From Campylobacter geochelonis (GTDB lineage: Bacteria; Campylobacterota; Campylobacteria; Campylobacterales; Campylobacteraceae): a DNA stretch of 64,000 nucleotides. Every line of letters starts with the position of its first letter. Within the stretch, counting starts at the first letter, position 1. Below, in pieces: positions 37,413 to 47,188 of this stretch. The translations under genes were made by a program, and so were the position numbers. The DNA lies in the NCBI RefSeq assembly GCF_013201685.1, contig NZ_CP053844.1:620001-684000 (forward strand), given 5' to 3'. The notes beneath the pieces are model-generated. The model did not search any database. It was not told the origin of the DNA and saw only the letters and a program-made list of their open reading frames with translations.

Positions 37413-39359
37413 TTAAAACAAAAGCGAGCTTCCACCACCAGTTCCATCGCTATATCCGATATCTTGCGGCAAGGTATCTTGCGTTGGAAGTGGCGAAGTT
37501 TTGGTGTATAACTCATCTTTGCCTTTATAAATTTTATGAAAAACGCCACTAGGAACTTTGAAATTTCTTTTTGTCTCTGGAAAAGCTTCTAGGTATTTAT
37601 TCATAAACTCGGCAAACACAGGAGCAGCAGTTCTTCCGCCGGTTTCTACGTTTCGCATAGGCGTGTAGTTGTCGTTTCCATACCAGATGATGACCAAAAC
37701 TTCAGGCGTATAGCCGCAAAACCACGTATCTATGCTATCGTTTGACGTTCCAGTTTTTCCAGCAACTTGTATGCCTTTTACCTTTGCTCTTCTAGCAGTT
37801 CCGCTATTTACCACTTCTTGCATCATATTAACTACTAAATAAGCTTGTTCGGGCTGAGTTATCCTTGTTTTTTCTGCTTCAAACAAGGTTTCATTTCCAG
37901 TAAAACTAACAGCTTTTTTTATAAATTTAGGAGTTGTAGCCACGCCACCACCTGCAAACATTGAGTAAAAGCGCGAGTATTCAAGAGGTGAGATTCCATA
38001 GCTTCCAAGCGCAACTGAAAGCGCATAAGGCATATTTCTAAACCCAGCATCGCGAAGTTTGTTGATAACATTTTCCACACCTAGTGAATACATCAAATTT
38101 ACAGTGGCGAGATTTCGCGATTTTTTAAGCGCTTCTCGCATGGTGATATAACCGTCGTATTTTTTACCAAAGTTTTTTGGATTCCACTCTTTGTTACTTC
38201 CATCATCAAAACTTCGCGGTATGTCAGCTACTTCGCTTACTGGCGAGTATCCTTCATTTAGTGCGATTTGGTAGATAAAAGGCTTGAAGCTTGAGCCAGT
38301 TTGCCTTTTGCTTTGAGTTGCGCGGTTAAAGTTGCTTTTTGCGTAATCAACCCCGCCAACAAGGGCTAAAATATCGCCAGTTAAAGGATCTGTTACTGTT
38401 ATAGCGCCATTTAGTATGCTTGCATTTGCATCTTTGTTTCTTTTTAAAATTTCGTTATATCCATCAACTAAAGATTTTCTTGCCATATCTTGAACCTCTA
38501 AATCCACACTGGTATAAATTTTATAACCGCCAGTTCGTAGGTTTGGCAAGAAACGGTTTGCCTCTTTTATGACTTCATCTACAACATATGGAGCTTTGTT
38601 TTGCGTTAGGCTATCATCATAGACAACTGGCTCTTCTTTTAGTCCGACTTCATACTCGTCTCTTCCTATCCAGCCTATCTCATACATTCTTGTTATAACA
38701 CGGTTTGCGCGCGATAGTGAAAGATCTAAATGCTTAGTTGGATCATAGCTACTTGGAGCTTTTGGCAGACCAACTAACATAGAAATTTCTTTAAGGCTTA
38801 GCTCATTTAGCTCTTTGTGAAAATACCCCAGCGAAGCGGTTTTGATACCATAATATCCATGCCCAAAATATACCTCGTTAAAATATCGCTCTAAAATTTG
38901 CTCTTTGCTTAGCTCGTTTTCAAGCTTCATCGCAAGGATAAATTCTTTTATTTTTCTATCGATTTTTTTCTCGTTACTTAAGGCTACATTTTTGATAAGT
39001 TGTTGAGTGATGGTTGAAGCGCCTTGTGCAAAACTCATAGTTTCTATATCTTTGATAATGGCTCTAAAAATTGCTTCTAAATTTATACCTTTATGCTCGA
39101 AAAAATTTGTATCTTCTATAGCAACTAATGCTTCTATAACGCGACCTGGTATCTCTTTATACGTCACATAAACGCGATTTTCTCCCTCAAAAACATTTGC
39201 TATTAGCTTGTCGTTTCTATCATAAATTTGCGTGGTTAAAGTAGGGTGATAGTTTACAATGCTGTCCATATCGTATTTTACTTCTGAATAAAAGTACATA
39301 AACACGCCACCAACGGCAAATACACACATAACAAAAAAACTAAACAAAAACCTTATCAT
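37413..39359 (-). CDS. pbpA: Penicillin-binding protein 1A (transglycosylase/transpeptidase)
   Basis: A 648-residue class A PBP. N-terminal membrane anchor (about 3-25), a GT51 glycosyltransferase domain with EDTNFFEHKGIN and STITQQLIKN, and a transpeptidase domain with the three penicillin-binding motifs: S-F-K in TGSSFKPF (about 358), SRN, and KTG in AGKTGTSND. It polymerises and cross-links peptidoglycan. It overlaps maf by 4 bases. The alaS-x-maf-pbp order is known in Campylobacter. Confidence 0.95.
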   Translation of the reverse strand: MIRFLFSFFVMCVFAVGGVFMYFYSEVKYDMDSIVNYHPTLTTQIYDRNDKLIANVFEGENRVYVTYKEIPGRVIEALVAIEDTNFFEHKGINLEAIFRAIIKDIETMSFAQGASTITQQLIKNVALSNEKKIDRKIKEFILAMKLENELSKEQILERYFNEVYFGHGYYGIKTASLGYFHKELNELSLKEISMLVGLPKAPSSYDPTKHLDLSLSRANRVITRMYEIGWIGRDEYEVGLKEEPVVYDDSLTQNKAPYVVDEVIKEANRFLPNLRTGGYKIYTSVDLEVQDMARKSLVDGYNEILKRNKDANASILNGAITVTDPLTGDILALVGGVDYAKSNFNRATQSKRQTGSSFKPFIYQIALNEGYSPVSEVADIPRSFDDGSNKEWNPKNFGKKYDGYITMREALKKSRNLATVNLMYSLGVENVINKLRDAGFRNMPYALSVALGSYGISPLEYSRFYSMFAGGGVATTPKFIKKAVSFTGNETLFEAEKTRITQPEQAYLVVNMMQEVVNSGTARRAKVKGIQVAGKTGTSNDSIDTWFCGYTPEVLVIIWYGNDNYTPMRNVETGGRTAAPVFAEFMNKYLEAFPETKRNFKVPSGVFHKIYKGKDELYTKTSPLPTQDTLPQDIGYSDGTGGGSSLLF

Positions 39360-39898
39360 AAATATGCCTTTAAAATTTCTACATTAAGTCCCATCGCGGT
39401 GCTTGTGTTGCCTTTTTGAGAAAGGATATACTTCTTGTTAAAACCCTCTATCATCATAGCGCCCGCCTTGCCTTTATAATCGCCACTTTTTAAGTAGTTG
39501 CTTAAATCATCTTCATTAAATTTACTAAATTTATATGTAGTTATGCTTAAATTTAGCAAATTAAAATTATCCCCATCAAACATCATAGCGCTTATCACAC
39601 TAGCTTCATTTTGGCTTTGAGCTTTAAGCATTTTATAAGCTTCTTCTTCGTTTTGTGCTTTGCCATAAATTTCGTTATTTACCACAACGCAACTATCGGC
39701 AAAAAGGGTGTTTTTAAGCTCTTTGTGGGCAGCGCAAAACTGTTTGTGCTTTAAATTTACTATCTCGTAAGCGTAGGTTAGCGGATCTGCTTTGGCTATA
39801 ATGCTCTCATCATAAGAGAATGGAATTTGAGTAAATTCCACCCCATAATCTTTTAAAATTTTCGCTCTTGTAGGTGAACTAGAAGCTAGATATATCAT
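39356..39898 (-). CDS. maf: Maf-family nucleotide pyrophosphatase
   Basis: A 180-residue protein with the Maf opening LASSSPTRAKILKDYGVEF, a central ADSCVVV motif with the catalytic aspartate region, and KAGAMMIEGF. Maf proteins hydrolyse non-canonical or canonical nucleoside triphosphates and affect septation when overproduced. It overlaps both neighbours by 4 bases. Confidence 0.92.
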   Translation of the reverse strand: MIYLASSSPTRAKILKDYGVEFTQIPFSYDESIIAKADPLTYAYEIVNLKHKQFCAAHKELKNTLFADSCVVVNNEIYGKAQNEEEAYKMLKAQSQNEASVISAMMFDGDNFNLLNLSITTYKFSKFNEDDLSNYLKSGDYKGKAGAMMIEGFNKKYILSQKGNTSTAMGLNVEILKAYL

Positions 39899-40386
39899 CT
39901 AAACTCCACTATAACAACGCCAAGATATATGCCTATAACGCAAAGTCCGATGTTTAAAGATGTAAAATACTTAGTGGCTATGACTAAGTTATCATAGACC
40001 TCTTCGACTTCGTTTTTCTCTATATTTTTTCTAATCATCATAAGTTTATAGTAAATGTAGCCAAAATTTAGCAAGATAAATCCAGATAGTATAAATTTGG
40101 TATTTAAAATGCCTTCAACCATAGGGTCTGAGAATTTAAAATCTCCATTTTTTGACATTATAAATCCGCTTAAAACTAAAAGCATGAAAAGTATTATAAA
40201 ACTTATCTCAAATTTTTTACAAAATGATAAAACCATTTTATAATCATCGCTAAAATTCTTTAAAAAATACCTAGAACCAATCAACAAAACAACCTGAATA
40301 GAAACTATAGACATAGCAAAAATGATATGCAAAAATGGTAAAATTTGCTCAGCCTTAGCAAAGGCTGCATTTATTTCTTGATTCAA
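39895..40386 (-). CDS. Four-helix membrane protein, unknown
   Basis: A 163-residue protein with about four membrane helices (residues 15-36, 55-77, 88-110 and 138-160). I do not recognise the family; the overall shape resembles small haem- or copper-related CopD/DUF2269-type proteins, but conserved ligands are not clear (one histidine, H20, lies in helix 1). It overlaps alaS and maf by 4 bases each, so it belongs to the alaS-maf-pbp1A operon; a similar small gene order is seen in relatives. Confidence 0.7.
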   Translation of the reverse strand: MNQEINAAFAKAEQILPFLHIIFAMSIVSIQVVLLIGSRYFLKNFSDDYKMVLSFCKKFEISFIILFMLLVLSGFIMSKNGDFKFSDPMVEGILNTKFILSGFILLNFGYIYYKLMMIRKNIEKNEVEEVYDNLVIATKYFTSLNIGLCVIGIYLGVVIVEFR

Positions 40387-42926
40387 GAGAGTTTTTCCTT
40401 AATGAAATTTTTTCCAAATTCTATCGCTTGATCAATTTTGCTTATATCTTTCCCGCCAGCAGTAGCGAAGTCATCTCGACCGCCTCCACCTCCGCCAAGG
40501 ATAGAAGCTACATTTTTTACAAGTTCTCCAGCTTTTACATTTGCGCCTTTAACTCCAGCTGCTATTTGGATTTTATCATCAGTTGTCATAAAAAACAGAG
40601 CTACAAGCTTTTCGTTTTGGTTTTTAAGTTCATCGATTTTTGCTTTGATATCTCCGCTAAATTCACTAACAACAACTTTAACATCGCCCATATTTACTAG
40701 CTCTATCGCTTTTGCCGAGCTTGCATTTTTAAGCTCATTTTGCAAAGTTTTTATCTCATCTTTTAACTTTTTAATCGCTACAAGAGAGTCTTTGCTTTTG
40801 AGCGCTTCATTTATTTGGTTAAGTTCTTGTCTTAAGTTTTTGCTAAATTTAACAACTTCTTGCGAACAAATCGCCTCGATTCTTCTAACTCCAGAGCTAA
40901 CGCCACTCTCTTTTGTTATCAAAAATGCTCCGATTTCATCGATGTTTTTTACATGTGTGCCACCACAAAGCTCTTTGCTAACATCGCCAAAGCTTAAAAC
41001 TCTAACTTCCAAGCCGTATTTTTCGCCAAACAGTGCAATCGCACCGCTTTTTTTCGCACTTTCTATATCCATGATTTCGACTTTAGCCTCAGCACCTCTT
41101 GAAATGGCTTCATTTACGAAATTTTCAACCTTTGCAAGCTCTTCGCTAGTCATAGCTTTTGGATGAGAAAAGTCAAAGCGAAGTTTATCAGCTTCTACGC
41201 TACTTCCAGCTTGAGATATATGTTCGCCTAAAACCGCTCTTAAAGCAGAGTGTAACAAGTGAGTAGCACTATGATGACGCGCTATCATCGCTCTTTTATC
41301 ATCCACATCACATCTTACAATATTGCCGATTTTATAACTTTCTTTAGCGGTAATTAGTGATAAATTTAGCTCAAAAAACTTTTGTGTATCAAGAACAAGA
41401 CTTACTAAATTTATAAGTCCAGTGTCGCTACACTGACCGCCACTTTGTGCGTAAAATGGAGTTTTATCAAGCATAATCCAGCCGCTTTCGCCAGCTTTTA
41501 GCTCGTTTATCTCTTTAAAATTTTCATCTAAAATAGCTAGAATTTTGCTATTTGAAGTTTTGTTTTCATAACCGATAAACTCATTTTTACCAAATTTTTC
41601 AAGCAACGCTTTAAAGTCGCCACTTTCTTTGGCTTTATCGCCACTTCCCTTCCATGAAGCTTTTGCTCTTGTTTTTTGCTCATTCATCAACTTATCAAAT
41701 GTAGCTTCATCAACCTTGATGTTTTTTTCTCTAAGCATATCTGAAGTTAAATCAAGCGGAAAACCGTAAGTATCATAAAGCTTAAATGCAACCTCGCCAC
41801 TAAAGATATTTTTGGTGTTTTTAAGTTCAGCATTAAATAGCTCAAGTCCAGCCACAATCGTAACAAAAAATCTCTCTTCTTCCATTTTAATAAGCTCTTT
41901 AACGGCTTGTTTTTTCTCATTTAGATAAGTGTAGTGCCCACCCATAAGTTCGCAAACTTTATCCACTAGCTTATACATAAATGGCTCTTTTATGCCAAGC
42001 AAGTATCCGTGTCTAACAGCGCGACGAAGAATTCGCCTAAGCACATAGCCTCTGCCTTCTTTATCAAAATTTACACCTTGAGCTAGTAAAAATGTAGTAG
42101 CTCTGATATGATCGCTTATAACGCGGTAGCTAGCACCACTTATATATTCGTATGGTTTGCCACAAAGCTTTTCTACTTCTTTAATCAAAGGCATAAAAAG
42201 CGAGCTATCGTAGTTACTAAAGACTCCCTCTTTTATCGCTGTTACACGCTCTAAGCCCATTCCAGTATCGATGCTTGGCTTTGGAAGTGGGGTTAGGTTG
42301 CCGCTTTTATCTCTTTCAAACTGCATGAAAACTAAATTCCAAATCTCTAAAAAGCGATCTCCATCGCCTCCCATATAGTCTTCTTCTGTGTTAAAATGCT
42401 CTTCACCTTGATCGTAAAATATCTCACTACATGGCCCACAAGGTCCAGTATCGCCCATCGCCCAAAAGTTATCTTTATCGCCAAAACGGTAAATTCGCTC
42501 TTTATCTATATGTTTTGCCCAAATTTCAAAGGCTTCATCATCTTTTTCATGAACTGTTACATAAAGTTTATCTTTTGGAAGTTTTAAAATTTCAGTTACA
42601 AACTCCCACGCATAGGCTATCGCATCAGTTTTAAAATACTCGCCAAAGCTAAAATTTCCAAGCATCTCAAAAAATGTATGGTGTCGTGCTGTGTAGCCGA
42701 CATTATCAAGATCGTTGTGCTTACCACCGGCTCTTATGCAGGTTTGACAACTTGTTCTAATAGGAGGAGTTGGGCGCGGAACAGCTCCAGTAAAAATGCT
42801 TTTAAACGGCACCATGCCGGCATTTGTAAAAAGTAATGTATCATCATCTGGCACTAAAGGTGCGCTTTGTACAATCTCGTGACCCTTGTTTTGAAAGAAA
42901 TTCAAATATTCTTGTCTAACATCCAT
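40383..42926 (-). CDS. alaS: Alanyl-tRNA synthetase
   Basis: An 847-residue class II synthetase of full length. Catalytic domain at the N terminus ([43 protein letters not shown]), editing domain with [13 protein letters not shown] and the zinc cysteine in ELCGGTHV, and a glycine-rich C-terminal DHHA1 domain ([16 protein letters not shown]). It charges tRNA-Ala and edits mischarged Ser/Gly. First gene of a four-gene minus-strand operon; it diverges from the Gfo/Idh gene. Confidence 0.97.
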   Translation of the reverse strand: MDVRQEYLNFFQNKGHEIVQSAPLVPDDDTLLFTNAGMVPFKSIFTGAVPRPTPPIRTSCQTCIRAGGKHNDLDNVGYTARHHTFFEMLGNFSFGEYFKTDAIAYAWEFVTEILKLPKDKLYVTVHEKDDEAFEIWAKHIDKERIYRFGDKDNFWAMGDTGPCGPCSEIFYDQGEEHFNTEEDYMGGDGDRFLEIWNLVFMQFERDKSGNLTPLPKPSIDTGMGLERVTAIKEGVFSNYDSSLFMPLIKEVEKLCGKPYEYISGASYRVISDHIRATTFLLAQGVNFDKEGRGYVLRRILRRAVRHGYLLGIKEPFMYKLVDKVCELMGGHYTYLNEKKQAVKELIKMEEERFFVTIVAGLELFNAELKNTKNIFSGEVAFKLYDTYGFPLDLTSDMLREKNIKVDEATFDKLMNEQKTRAKASWKGSGDKAKESGDFKALLEKFGKNEFIGYENKTSNSKILAILDENFKEINELKAGESGWIMLDKTPFYAQSGGQCSDTGLINLVSLVLDTQKFFELNLSLITAKESYKIGNIVRCDVDDKRAMIARHHSATHLLHSALRAVLGEHISQAGSSVEADKLRFDFSHPKAMTSEELAKVENFVNEAISRGAEAKVEIMDIESAKKSGAIALFGEKYGLEVRVLSFGDVSKELCGGTHVKNIDEIGAFLITKESGVSSGVRRIEAICSQEVVKFSKNLRQELNQINEALKSKDSLVAIKKLKDEIKTLQNELKNASSAKAIELVNMGDVKVVVSEFSGDIKAKIDELKNQNEKLVALFFMTTDDKIQIAAGVKGANVKAGELVKNVASILGGGGGGRDDFATAGGKDISKIDQAIEFGKNFIKEKLS

Positions 42927-43045
42927 AAAATTAGTCCTAAATTTTAAAATTTTGGTTATATTTTATCCTATTTTTTTAAATTTAAGCTTTTTGTGCTAGT
43001 GGCGCTATTTTGGGCGATGTTTTTTGAGTATTAATCAACTTAAGC

Positions 43046-43051
43046 TATAAT
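43046..43051 (+). promoter_or_regulatory. Candidate -10 box for the Gfo/Idh-hemH operon
   Basis: TATAAT in aagctataattgc, 31 bases before ATG 43083, in the alaS divergent gap. Confidence 0.6.
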
Positions 43052-43082
43052 TGCAAAATTCACTACAAAATTTGAGGAAGAT

Positions 43083-43958
43083 ATGAAGAGAAAAATTGCG
43101 ATAATCGGACTAGGAGAGATAGGCAAAAAACATCTTAGCGAGCTTAGAAGGTCTGATTATTTCGAACTTGTTGCCATATGTGATAAAAATGAGGCAGAGG
43201 AGTTTGGAAGGTTTGAATTTTTCACTGATATCGATGTGATGTTTAATACTTTAAAACCAGAAGCTGTAGTGATAGCAACACCCCCAAAAACGCATAAAGA
43301 AATCATCTTAAAATGCATGAAATACATAAAAAATATCTTCGTAGAATCCCCTTTAGCAGATAACCTAGATCAAGCCAGAGAGATACGATACGCAGCTAGC
43401 ACAAACGCTCTTAAAATCGCAGTTGGCTACAGAGATAGGTTTAATCCTACTGTAATATCGCTAGTTAGAGAGTTTGCTAAAGAGGAGAAAATTTACTCGA
43501 TGAATATCATAAGGGCTTGTAAAAGTTATGATGAGCTTGATTTGGTTGATGATATTTTAATCAAAGACCTTGATTTGGTGCGGTTTTTAACAAAATCTGA
43601 AGTTAGCTCTTTTGATATGAAAAAAATCTGTTTTGGAAATAAGAAAAATTTATCAATTGCTCATTCAAATTTAAAAACTAAAAATGACATTTTAGTCAAT
43701 ATCAGCTCAAACGCTTTTTATCCACAAAATAGAAATTTTATTGAAATTTGCGCGACAAGCGGGATATATCTAGCTGATTTAGTCGCTTTTACGCTACATA
43801 AAGTAACTGAAAGTGGGCGAATAAATTTAAAAGTAGATAGCGAGGATTTTTCGATTAGATATGAACATAAAAATTTTGCAAATGTCTGCAACGATGAGGA
43901 TTTTGGCGAGTTGGCGAGTGTTGAAGATGCAGTAAAACTAAGAGAGATTTTAAAATGA
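43083..43958 (+). CDS. Gfo/Idh/MocA-family oxidoreductase
   Basis: A 291-residue NAD(P)-dependent oxidoreductase. The Rossmann motif IAIIGLGEIGKKHL opens the protein, and VIATPPKTHKEI and FVESPLADNLDQA (replacing the usual EKP) follow; the EKP lysine is therefore changed to a serine-proline context, which may mean altered or no catalysis. The substrate is unknown. It overlaps hemH by 4 bases. The same pair occurs in C. jejuni. Confidence 0.85.
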   Translation: MKRKIAIIGLGEIGKKHLSELRRSDYFELVAICDKNEAEEFGRFEFFTDIDVMFNTLKPEAVVIATPPKTHKEIILKCMKYIKNIFVESPLADNLDQAREIRYAASTNALKIAVGYRDRFNPTVISLVREFAKEEKIYSMNIIRACKSYDELDLVDDILIKDLDLVRFLTKSEVSSFDMKKICFGNKKNLSIAHSNLKTKNDILVNISSNAFYPQNRNFIEICATSGIYLADLVAFTLHKVTESGRINLKVDSEDFSIRYEHKNFANVCNDEDFGELASVEDAVKLREILK

Positions 43959-44893
43959 AAAAAGCTTTAATACTTTTAAATATGGGCGGGCCAAATAACT
44001 TAGATGAGGTTAGTGTTTTTCTTAAAAATATGTTTAATGATCCATATATTTTAACTATAAAAAATAGTTTTTTTAGATCTATTTTGGCAAATTTGATAAC
44101 CAAATTTAGGGTAAAAGCCGCCACGCAAAACTACAAAGCTATAGGTGGAAAATCTCCCATAGTGGATATAACAGACTCTTTGGTAAAAAAACTTAGAAAA
44201 GAGGTTGGGTTTGATGTGGATTATGCTATGAACTACACGCCACCTTTTTCAAAAGATGTTTTTAAAAAATACGAAAGTTACGATGAGATAGTGCTTTTTC
44301 CACTTTATCCACACCACTCTACAACTACGGTAATTTCAAGTTTAGATGATGCAAAAAAAGCTATAAAAGAGTTAGGAATAAGTGCTAAAATTTATGAAAT
44401 TCCAACCTTTTTTGAAAATAAAATTTATAATAACATAATCATAAATTCAATCAAAAATAGCATTTCTGGTTTAAATAACGATGAGATTTCTAATACAACT
44501 TTGATTTTCTCGGCTCACTCTTTACCACAAAAGATTATAAATCGTGGCGATATGTATGAAAATGATATAGAAAATCATGTTGATATTTTGAGTGATTTAT
44601 TAGAAAAAGAAAATTTAAATTTTAAAGAGATAAAACTTGCTTATCAATCTCGCCTTGGACCAGTCCAGTGGTTAGGACCAAATTTAAGTGAAGTTTTGCC
44701 AACTTTGGAAAACAAACGAGCTTTGATTTACCCTATATCTTTTTGTGTGGATAACTCAGAGACTGATTTTGAGCTAAGCATTGAGTATAATCACATCGCA
44801 AAAAAGAATAATTTTGAGTTTTATGGTGTTGTAAAATGCCCAAATGATAGCGATGAGTTTGTTGAATTTATCAAAGAAATTTCTAAAATTTAG
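43955..44893 (+). CDS. hemH: Ferrochelatase
   Basis: A 312-residue enzyme that inserts Fe(II) into protoporphyrin IX. Motifs: LLNMGGPNNLDEV at the start, FPLYPHHSTTTVIS, the catalytic histidine in LIFSAHSLPQ, YQSRLGPVQWLGP and FCVDNSETDFE with the conserved acidic residue. It supplies haem for the many c-type cytochromes, including those at 53.9-58.1 kb. It overlaps the oxidoreductase gene. Confidence 0.96.
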   Translation: MKKALILLNMGGPNNLDEVSVFLKNMFNDPYILTIKNSFFRSILANLITKFRVKAATQNYKAIGGKSPIVDITDSLVKKLRKEVGFDVDYAMNYTPPFSKDVFKKYESYDEIVLFPLYPHHSTTTVISSLDDAKKAIKELGISAKIYEIPTFFENKIYNNIIINSIKNSISGLNNDEISNTTLIFSAHSLPQKIINRGDMYENDIENHVDILSDLLEKENLNFKEIKLAYQSRLGPVQWLGPNLSEVLPTLENKRALIYPISFCVDNSETDFELSIEYNHIAKKNNFEFYGVVKCPNDSDEFVEFIKEISKI

Positions 44894-44965
44894 CAAAAAA
44901 AGCTTTGTAAAATTTGCTTAAATGGTTAAAAAGAATAGAGAATTAAAGCTAAATTTAGTAAATTT

Positions 44966-45750
44966 TTAAATAAGGCTCAAAACAAGTTAAGCGGTTTTTC
45001 TCTTATCAATTTAAGTAAAATTTGATATAAGTTTTCTCTGTTATTAAACCTAAATTCACACTCTTTTAAGTGCAATATAAAATTATCTTTTCTATGCCTT
45101 TAAATTTACTTAACCTATGCTTTGCATAACCCCAGAAATTCTCTATACCATTTATGTGATTTTTACCATTAGCGAATTCATTTTTGCAGTGTTTTATACG
45201 GTAATGAGCTTTTGCTCCATAATCCACTAAACCATCATAAGCTCTCCAACTATCAGAGTAAATAATACTCTCATTTAACTCACTAAACTCTCTTAATATT
45301 GACACTAGCTCACTTGCACTGCAGTTTTTAACTACTTGTGTATAGACCTTACCATTCTTGTTTTAACATACCAAATACTAGTTGTTTATTAGCTGCACCT
45401 ATGCCTCTTTTGCCTCTTACTCTTTTAGCTCCTTCTGTTTACAGTTACTAGCAAAGCGAAGTAAAAAGTAGCTTTCATCTATTTCTATCTCGCCATCAAA
45501 TTTAGAAATTTTCTCGCATTCTTGTGCCATTAAAATTCTTATATCTTTTAGAATTTTATTGATAGAATTTCTAGAAATATTACAAATTTTAGCTATCTTT
45601 ACAGCTTCTAAATCAAGGCAAAAATACTTGAGAATTTCACGAAATTTCTTTTCAGAAATTCGGGAACGGTATATGTATTTGTTTTTCATCGACAGCATAG
45701 TAGTTAAAAACCCCTTTAAAAGTTTTTAATTTGTCTTGAGCCTTAAATAT
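44966..45750. mobile_element. Degenerate IS1595-family insertion sequence with terminal inverted repeats and target duplication
   Basis: The element runs 44974-45742 (769 bases). The left end ggctcaaaacaagttaa and the reverse complement of the right end, ggctcaagacaaattaa, match at 15 of 17 bases. Flanks ttaaataa (44966-44973) and ttaaatat (45743-45750) match 7 of 8, as expected of an aged 8-base target duplication of this family. It holds one broken transposase gene on the minus strand. It is probably immobile on its own. Confidence 0.88.
44977..45689 (-). pseudogene. IS1595-family transposase, frameshifted
   Basis: The N-terminal part (MKNKYIYRSRISEKKFREIL, HTH-like NISRNSINKIL, DGEIEIDESYF) and the C-terminal part (IYSDSWRAYDGLVDYGAKAH, NEFANGKNHINGIENFWGYA) are both recognisable, with DDE-type acidic residues in DES and YSD and the ISXO2 core H-NGIE. 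At least three frame breaks are seen: after ESYF, where about a dozen extra codons precede KRVRGKRGIGAANK; after VFGMLK; and after KGIEK. The last segment, LHLKECEFRFNNRENLYQ, continues in another frame to a stop at 44977 inside the inverted repeat. Confidence 0.88.
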
Positions 45751-46692
45751 TTTGACAAAAATGCTATTTAAATCATAAAATTCAATAAGAATTTATTTTG
45801 ATAAAAAGCTTTTGTTAGCCTAGAAAACTACAAAGTTTTATTATACAAATTTGGTAGTGATTTGGTTAAATTTAAGATACGATGCGATTTTAGCCTAAAT
45901 AATATTTTGCTTTAAAATGGCGATTTTCTACTTTATTTAGTGGCGAGTGTATAAAAGATAATGATAATTTTATATGCGAGTATGTGAGTTTTATAAATTT
46001 TAAGCATTGGGCTTGTTTTTTAGCTAGAATGTTATCGCAATTTCTTTTTATGAATGAACATTTCAAGCTACTTTTAAAAATGATTTTTATATTTGTACCA
46101 CGAGTATTTATAATAATATTAATTTAATTAAATACTTAATAAAATATATTAAACTTATCATCTAGCTCTGATTTTACCTATGGATTTAAATTTAATAATT
46201 TAGATAAATTTTATACTACTTTATGTTGCGACAAAATGCTTGTAAGATACTTTATATAAAATCCCAGATAGCAAACTTGTAAAATATAGGATTTTTAAAT
46301 AGACTCAATCGGCTGTTTAGCGTTAAAATACTTATAAATTATACAAGTTTGAAAAATTTATGATTGCAGGAAAATGCCTATATAAAAAGTGATTGCATGC
46401 AAAAGCAGTCGTATGTTTTTAAATAAATTAAAATTATGCAAAAGTAGCAAATTTTATTTAAAATTACTCTTAAATAGGTGAAAATTTAATATAAAATATG
46501 TTTTAGGTTTTGTTTTGCATAAAAAATTACACAATATAAAAGTATGAAACTGTTTTTGCGAGATGATTAGAATGGTAAAGTATGGCGGTTTTGATTAGCT
46601 TCGGTTTTCCTATAAAACACACAATAAATTCTATATAAAACCTAGATAAAACTATCTAGCGACATACCTTATGCGTTTTTAAAATTTATAAA
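45751..46692. other. Gene-free AT-rich region downstream of the IS relic
   Basis: About 940 bases with no intact gene. A Fur-box-like sequence lies at 45957-45975 and a 7-base inverted repeat, ctagata/tatctag, at 46642-46659. No RNA gene is recognised. Confidence 0.4.
45957..45975. promoter_or_regulatory. Fur-box-like sequence, no gene nearby
   Basis: gataatgataattttatat matches the first 12 positions of the classical Fur consensus (GATAATGATAAT) and diverges after. There is no intact gene within 900 bases, so it may be a leftover or a chance match in AT-rich DNA. Confidence 0.25.
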
Positions 46693-46944
46693 CTCGAAAT
46701 CAAACTCGAAATCAAACTCGAAATCAAACTCGAAATCAAACTCGAAATCAAACTCGAAATCAAACTCGAAATCAAACTCGAAATCAAACTCGAAATCAAA
46801 CTCGAAATCAAACTCGAAATCAAACTCGAAATCAAACTCGAAATCAAACTCGAAATCAAACTCGAAATCAAACTCGAAATCAAACTCGAAATCAAACTCG
46901 AAATCAAACTCGAAATCAAACTCGAAATCAAACTCGAAATCAAA
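46693..46944. repeat. 12-bp minisatellite (ctcgaaatcaaa) x21
   Basis: Twenty-one perfect copies of ctcgaaatcaaa, head to tail, with no sequence variation between units, followed by a degenerate unit ctatcataaacc. All frames stay open only because the unit is a multiple of three; there is no start with a ribosome site. It lies in a gene-free region between the IS relic and ftsI. Confidence 0.97.
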
Positions 46945-47188
46945 CTATCATAAACCTATAACTAGCTTTAGCCAAAGTATTGAATGATAAATAAATTTTT
47001 GTTTTTAAATTTTATGAGTTTTAATGCCGGATAAATTTAGCTATAAATTTATAAGATTTTATTTGATTTAGCTAAATCGCAAATTTAAAAGTTTTAAATT
47101 TAGCCATTACAAGCTTTATTTATAAGTATTTTTAAAAAAATTACCTATAAAATTAAATAATTTCAATAAAAGCATATCTACTAAAGCT
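46945..47188. other. Intergenic region after ftsI
   Basis: 244 AT-rich bases; nothing recognised. Confidence 0.4.

Noticed and set aside
45066-45698. Two separate small genes on the minus strand
   Set aside because: Both are pieces of one frameshifted IS1595-family transposase between shared inverted repeats.
46686-46943. 85-residue minus-strand open frame (Ile-Ser-Ser-Leu repeats)
   Set aside because: It is only the translation of the 12-base tandem repeat; no ribosome site, and every frame is open for the same reason.
46693-46944. CRISPR array
   Set aside because: Units are directly adjacent and 12 bases long, with no spacers and no cas genes.
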